A stretch of 64,000 bases of DNA from SIAJ01 sp036266155. Its GTDB lineage: Bacteria; Planctomycetota; Planctomycetia; Gemmatales; Gemmataceae. Both the position numbers and the translations under genes were made by a program. Shown in pieces: positions 60,511 to 64,000 of this stretch. The stretch lies in NCBI GenBank assembly GCA_036266155.1, contig DATANR010000152.1:1-64000 (forward strand), given 5' to 3'. The notes beneath the pieces were generated by a model. That model was not told the origin of the DNA, did no database searches, and saw nothing but the letters and a program-made list of their open reading frames with translations. How positions within the stretch are numbered: position 1 is the stretch's first letter; each line of letters starts with the position of its first letter.

Positions 60511-60541
60511 TCTTCCTCTCACGTCCATCGTGAGAGGAAGA
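60511..60541 (+). terminator. Perfect hairpin after the thioredoxin/DsbD-domain operon
   Basis: TCTTCCTCTCACG, loop TCCAT, then CGTGAGAGGAAGA: a perfect 13-bp stem 18 bases after the stop at 60492. No T tract follows (ATCTCAG), so termination may need a factor. It separates the operon from the sigma gene. Confidence 0.6.
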
Positions 60542-60608
60542 ATCTCAGTCCTTTGTCGTAGGACTTCTGCCCGGCCGGTGACTTAACTGTGACCACCGCG
60601 AGGGCTGC

Positions 60609-62303
60609 ATGAACCAGAGCTTGTTGCGGACGGCCGTCGAACGGGCGGGGCGCTTGGCTGCTCCGCTCGCGCTCGATGACTTGTCGGATGCCGACTTGCT
60701 CGCGCGCTACCTCTCCGCGCGCGACGAGCCGGCGTTCGCGGCCATCGTGCGCCGGCATGGGCCGCTCGTCTGGGGCGTGTGCCGTGGATTGTCGGCTTCG
60801 GAAGCCGATGCCGAGGATGCGTTCCAGGCGACCTTCCTGGCTCTGTTCCGCGCGGCGTCCAAGGTGCGGCAGCCGAATGCACTCGGGGCCTGGTTGCACC
60901 GTGTTGCCGGACGTGTCTGCCGCAATGGTCTGCGAGCGAAGGCCCGGCGTGCAAAGCGTGAGCGCTTGGCCGCGAAGGCCGAAGCGTCGCAGCCGACGAC
61001 TGAGGCCGCGTGGGATCGCTGGCAGGCGGCGGTGCATGCGGAGATCGACCGGCTGCCGGATCAGCTACGCGTGCCGTTCGTTTTGTGCGTGCTTCAAGGG
61101 GTGCGGCAGAACGAGGCGGCGAAGCGGCTTGGGTGGAAGCTCGGCACGGTGTCGGGCCGAGTCTGTCTGGCGAAACAGGCTTTGACTCGAGCAATTGGCC
61201 GGCGCGGCCTGACGGGGCCAGCGGTGATTGCGGCTCTCGCCGGCGGCGGCATGTGGGCGACGCCGGTCACGGCGAGTCTGGTGGCACGCGGCTCGGTGGT
61301 CGTGCAGTCGGCAATGGGGACAATCGTATCGACAACAGTTCGCGAACTCGCCCGCGGGGCGATGGGAGGCACCATGAGCAAGATGAAACTCTTCGCAGGT
61401 ATTGTGTTGGCCGGGGCCATGACCATTGGGGCCGTTGGTAGCCGGTATCCGGGAACCGCCGAAGCCCAGCCTCCGGCGGGCGGCGGACCGCTTGGGCCAG
61501 GGCCGGGCATCGGGGCAGGAGCACCGGGCGTTCCCGGTTTGCCGCCGGGACCGCCGTCCGGTCTTGCACCGGGTAAGGGACCGACGGGCGGTGGCGGTGG
61601 TGGCGTGATGGGCTTCGGATCGTCGTCCCCAGGCAAGATCGAATATCAGTTCAAGCCGAAACCGAGTTCCGACAATGGTGACAAATTCAAGAGTCTGCTC
61701 GCCCAACTTGGAAATGACGGCTGGGAATATATCGGCCTGGTACCCGGTTCAGACGAGTTGATCTTCAAACGAGCCCAGCGGCCCGCGATGGGCGGCGGGA
61801 TGATGAGCGGCTTCGGCGGAATGGGCCTGGGTGGTGCGGGCATGCCCGGCATGCCCGCACCAGGCGGTTTCGGTGGCGGAGGCGGAAGTGGCAGCGCTGG
61901 TTCGTTGCCAAAAGCTGGCAGCGGCGGCACAGGCCGGCCAGGCGCCGCTGGCCCTAGCGGCTTGCCCGGCCCAGGCGGCTTCCCCGGCAGTCCGCCGCCG
62001 GGAGGCGGCTTTCCCGGTTTCCCCGGCGGCGGTGGCGGCGATGGACCACCGGTGACCGACGAAGCTCCAACCAAGCCGGTCGACACCGTCGAACTCAAAG
62101 TCGGCGAGACGATCCGGCACCACATGAACAATTACAAAGTGATCGAGCGCTTGTTCACGAAGGACGGCAAGGTGGCGGAAGTGTCGGCGGATCCGACCGA
62201 CGCTCACCGCGTCTTGATCAAAGCCCTCGCGGCGGGCAGCACTCAGCTCGATTTGACCGATGCGCTTGGAAACAAGGAAAAGTTCACTGTCCGAGTCAAG
62301 TAA
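60609..62303 (+). CDS. ECF sigma factor fused to membrane helix, DUF4177 and pilus-N-like domains
   Basis: 564 residues. Residues about 30-105 are sigma region 2 (LARYLSARDEPAFAAIVRRH, AFQATFLALFRAASK) and 135-195 region 4 (RLPDQLRVPFVLCVLQGVRQ, LGWKLGTVSGRVCLAKQAL). Residues about 259-280 form a membrane helix. The outer part has a Gly/Pro linker, a DUF4177-like module (343-388, NDGWEYIGLVPG), another Gly/Pro stretch, and a C-terminal domain (492-562, VELKVGETIRHHMNNYKVIE) resembling the N-terminal domain of pilus secretins. Sigma and sensor parts in one chain suggest control by the envelope without a separate anti-sigma; release mechanism is unknown. GAGG precedes the ATG by 5 bases. It lies between DsbD-related genes. 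Confidence 0.85.
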   Translation: MNQSLLRTAVERAGRLAAPLALDDLSDADLLARYLSARDEPAFAAIVRRHGPLVWGVCRGLSASEADAEDAFQATFLALFRAASKVRQPNALGAWLHRVAGRVCRNGLRAKARRAKRERLAAKAEASQPTTEAAWDRWQAAVHAEIDRLPDQLRVPFVLCVLQGVRQNEAAKRLGWKLGTVSGRVCLAKQALTRAIGRRGLTGPAVIAALAGGGMWATPVTASLVARGSVVVQSAMGTIVSTTVRELARGAMGGTMSKMKLFAGIVLAGAMTIGAVGSRYPGTAEAQPPAGGGPLGPGPGIGAGAPGVPGLPPGPPSGLAPGKGPTGGGGGGVMGFGSSSPGKIEYQFKPKPSSDNGDKFKSLLAQLGNDGWEYIGLVPGSDELIFKRAQRPAMGGGMMSGFGGMGLGGAGMPGMPAPGGFGGGGGSGSAGSLPKAGSGGTGRPGAAGPSGLPGPGGFPGSPPPGGGFPGFPGGGGGDGPPVTDEAPTKPVDTVELKVGETIRHHMNNYKVIERLFTKDGKVAEVSADPTDAHRVLIKALAAGSTQLDLTDALGNKEKFTVRVK

Positions 62304-62320
62304 GCCGGCGAAGATGGCCA

Positions 62321-62368
62321 AATTCTAAGATGGCCAACATACATACAGGAGTTGACCATCTTAGAATT
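62321..62368 (+). terminator. Terminator-like hairpin after the sigma gene
   Basis: AATTCTAAGATGGCCAAC and GTTGACCATCTTAGAATT pair at 17 of 18 positions around a 12-base loop, 17 bases after the sigma stop, followed by GAGTTTTC. It is AT-rich, unlike the window at large. An extra AGATGGCCAA lies just upstream, so the element may also be a repeat. Confidence 0.6.
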
Positions 62369-62577
62369 GAGTTTTCAGCATAAGGCAGCTATCGAAGATA
62401 TGTTGCGTCATTTTTTTTAAGTCGCAATTCTAGCGCCGACGCCTCCCGATTTGCCTTGTCAACGCCTGTGAAACGAATCGGCCTTGCCCGCCGTTCGTCC
62501 AAGGGTGTAAGACAACCGTCGCCCCGGCGTAAGATAATCCGGGTCGACTCGCCCTGTCTTCGCTCCCCCGGATGGCC

Positions 62578-64000
62578 ATGAAGCGATTTGCATTTCTTTG
62601 CATTGCATGTGTTGTCGCAATTGCTTCGCCGGTGGTTGCCGAGCGCAAGCCGCCGGGGATCGCGTGGGAGACGGCTGTTCGATCGGTGGAGGGAAAGATC
62701 GAACCGGCCGCGGCAAAGCCAGGTCAAACGGTCACATATAAGTTGATCATTCGATTGTTCCCCGAACACTTGACCTATCCAACGCGCCAGCCTGACCAGA
62801 AGGCAAGTTCCCAACAGAATCAATTCACATTACCCCCCCCGGGCGATCTCGTTTTTGTTGGGCCATTCACCGATCCGCCGAACGCGCACCAGAAGCCCAA
62901 TCCAGGAGCGGATGGAAGCACGATCGCCTATTACCCCGAGGGGGCGGTTTGGGAATTCAAGGCCGTTGTCGCGCCTCTAGCCAAGCCCGGCGAGCGAATG
63001 GTCACGGTTGCTCTCAATCAACTCCTCATTTGCAATGACGACAATTGCATTCCACCAAAGAAGATCCCAATCACGCAGATCGCCATCCCCTTCACGGTAT
63101 TGGAGGGATCAGCGGCGATCGACCCGGCGCTCAAGGATGCTGTTGACAAATCGCTGGCGGCTCCTGCCCCAATCGTGATTCCGGTCCCCGAGCCGGTGAC
63201 TCCGAAAGGGCCGGACAGTGTGCCGCCCATCAATGTCGAGGGCCCGAAAGCGGTCGCTCATCGTCTCAGTCCCGGCCAGGACCACGCGGCTGACCTGGCG
63301 GCCGTGTTGGAACAACTTCCGAAGCCGACGAGCAAATCGAGTGGTTTCTGGACATTTGTCGCCACCGCCGCCTTTTGGGGTTTCGTCACTCTGCTGACGC
63401 CGTGCGTCTTCCCGATGGTGCCGATCACGGTCAGCATCTTCCTCAAGCAGAGCGAAAAGCAGGGAACAAACGTACTGGCGTTGGCCCTGGTCTATGCGAT
63501 CACCATCGTCATTCTGTTGTCGCTTGCGGCTATGTTCTTGCTCACTGCTTTTAGTCGCTTGGCGGTTCATCCCGTGACAAACGTTTTGCTCGGAACTTTG
63601 TTTGTGGTCCTGGCGCTGAGTCTGTTCGGGCTATTCGAAATCACTCTACCCAGTTCGGTGGCCACCGCCCTGGACAACCGGGCGGCGCGCGGGGGCTATG
63701 GCGGGACGGTCTTCATGGCCGCGTCGTTTACCGTGGTCAGCTTCACCTGTGTCGCTCCGTTTCTCGGCGGATTCAGCGGATTAGCTGCTTCGGGCAATTT
63801 CAACTACTTCGAGTTAGCCGCGGGCGCCGTCGCCTTCGCGACCGCCTTCGCTTCGCCGTTCTTCCTCCTGGCCCTGTTCCCCAGCCTAATCAAGAAACTG
63901 CCCAAGAGCGGCGACTGGATGAACATGGTGAAGGTGACGATGGGCTTCTTGGAACTCGCAGCCGCTCTGAAATTCCTGCGGACGGCTGAATTGCAATGGC
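62578..64000 (+). CDS. DsbD-type thiol:disulfide reductase, cut at the window end
   Basis: An open frame runs from the ATG at 62578 to the last base, 474 residues so far, with no stop. The N-terminal signal peptide (KRFAFLCIACVVAIASPVVA) precedes an nDsbD domain with Cys152-Cys157 (LLICNDDNC). Hydrophobic segments start near residue 258, and the transmembrane redox pair appears as TPCVFPMVP (Cys276) and FTCVAPFLGG (Cys391). The C-terminal thioredoxin domain should lie beyond the window. It moves electrons from cytoplasmic thioredoxin to periplasmic proteins. An ATG 6 bases upstream in the same frame is an alternative start. It may supply the nDsbD and NHLRC2-like proteins upstream. Confidence 0.9.
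   Translation, partial: MKRFAFLCIACVVAIASPVVAERKPPGIAWETAVRSVEGKIEPAAAKPGQTVTYKLIIRLFPEHLTYPTRQPDQKASSQQNQFTLPPPGDLVFVGPFTDPPNAHQKPNPGADGSTIAYYPEGAVWEFKAVVAPLAKPGERMVTVALNQLLICNDDNCIPPKKIPITQIAIPFTVLEGSAAIDPALKDAVDKSLAAPAPIVIPVPEPVTPKGPDSVPPINVEGPKAVAHRLSPGQDHAADLAAVLEQLPKPTSKSSGFWTFVATAAFWGFVTLLTPCVFPMVPITVSIFLKQSEKQGTNVLALALVYAITIVILLSLAAMFLLTAFSRLAVHPVTNVLLGTLFVVLALSLFGLFEITLPSSVATALDNRAARGGYGGTVFMAASFTVVSFTCVAPFLGGFSGLAASGNFNYFELAAGAVAFATAFASPFFLLALFPSLIKKLPKSGDWMNMVKVTMGFLELAAALKFLRTAELQW

Noticed and set aside
1..64000. tRNA or rRNA genes
   Set aside because: I looked for the TTCGA arm with a plausible acceptor stem and for rRNA signatures and found none; isolated GGTTCGA matches lie inside coding genes.

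Overview
This window looks like a chromosomal segment of a planctomycete, most probably Gemmataceae (Gemmata-like). No rRNA or marker phylogeny is available, so this rests on gene content: a DUF1559 pseudopilin-like protein, a TIGR02996-type protein, secreted proteins with an N-terminal LEPR-like motif, a DUF1570 protein flanked by collagen-like G-P-G tracts, an HzsA-related c-heme protein, a sulfatase, a sigma factor fused to a membrane and extracytoplasmic part, and several palindromic intergenic repeats. The DNA is GC-rich throughout. I found no tRNA, rRNA, CRISPR array, transposase or phage gene.

Layout. 1-5.7 kb: choice-of-anchor A surface protein, S41 peptidase, nucleoside-type MFS transporter, CobW-type GTPase. 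6-12.6 kb: coupled unknown protein and SNF2 helicase, TPR membrane protein, Gly/Ser-rich BON protein, HIT protein, divergent RNase HII-like protein, and a coupled toxin-antitoxin-like pair. 12.7-24 kb: sulfatase, two Hsp20 chaperones, small BON protein, DUF1570 protein with a secreted partner, and a 1241-residue Calx-beta/PKD/RTX protein. 24-35 kb: ArgJ, a fused uroporphyrinogen methyltransferase/synthase, a secreted SGNH/dehydrogenase-like protein, the HzsA-related protein, the DUF1559 protein and a propeller/di-heme peroxidase. 35-40 kb: the accessory-looking part, with a P-loop GTPase coupled to a helical protein and, further on, a protein with two TIR-like domains and iteron-like repeats upstream. 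40-54 kb: E2-like acyltransferase, methyltransferase, TgpA-like transglutaminase, a DUF5678/retropepsin-like pair, APC permease with nitrilase, WD40 protein, radical SAM protein, GH15 enzyme. 54-58 kb: small secreted or lipoproteins, and a small coupled pair whose first gene carries a +1 frameshift. 58-64 kb: NHLRC2-like thioredoxin, stand-alone DsbD N-domain protein, ECF sigma with sensor-like extension, and a DsbD-type reductase cut by the window end.

How the genes work together. Most are housekeeping (arginine and tetrapyrrole synthesis, stress chaperones, RNA-DNA hybrid removal) or cell-envelope genes (surface proteins, periplasmic c-hemes, disulfide exchange). Groups that look functionally linked are 5956-8380 (overlapping genes), 12033-12610, 35261-36507 and 57084-56848 (ATGA overlaps), 44086-44738 (compact pair), 46267-49122 (permease plus amidohydrolase) and 58305-64000 (thiol redox with a sigma factor between).

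Starts were often moved inside the longest open frame, to a start codon with a Shine-Dalgarno-like sequence or directly before a signal peptide or conserved domain; each entry says so. Domain names come from recognising motifs by eye, not from database searches.
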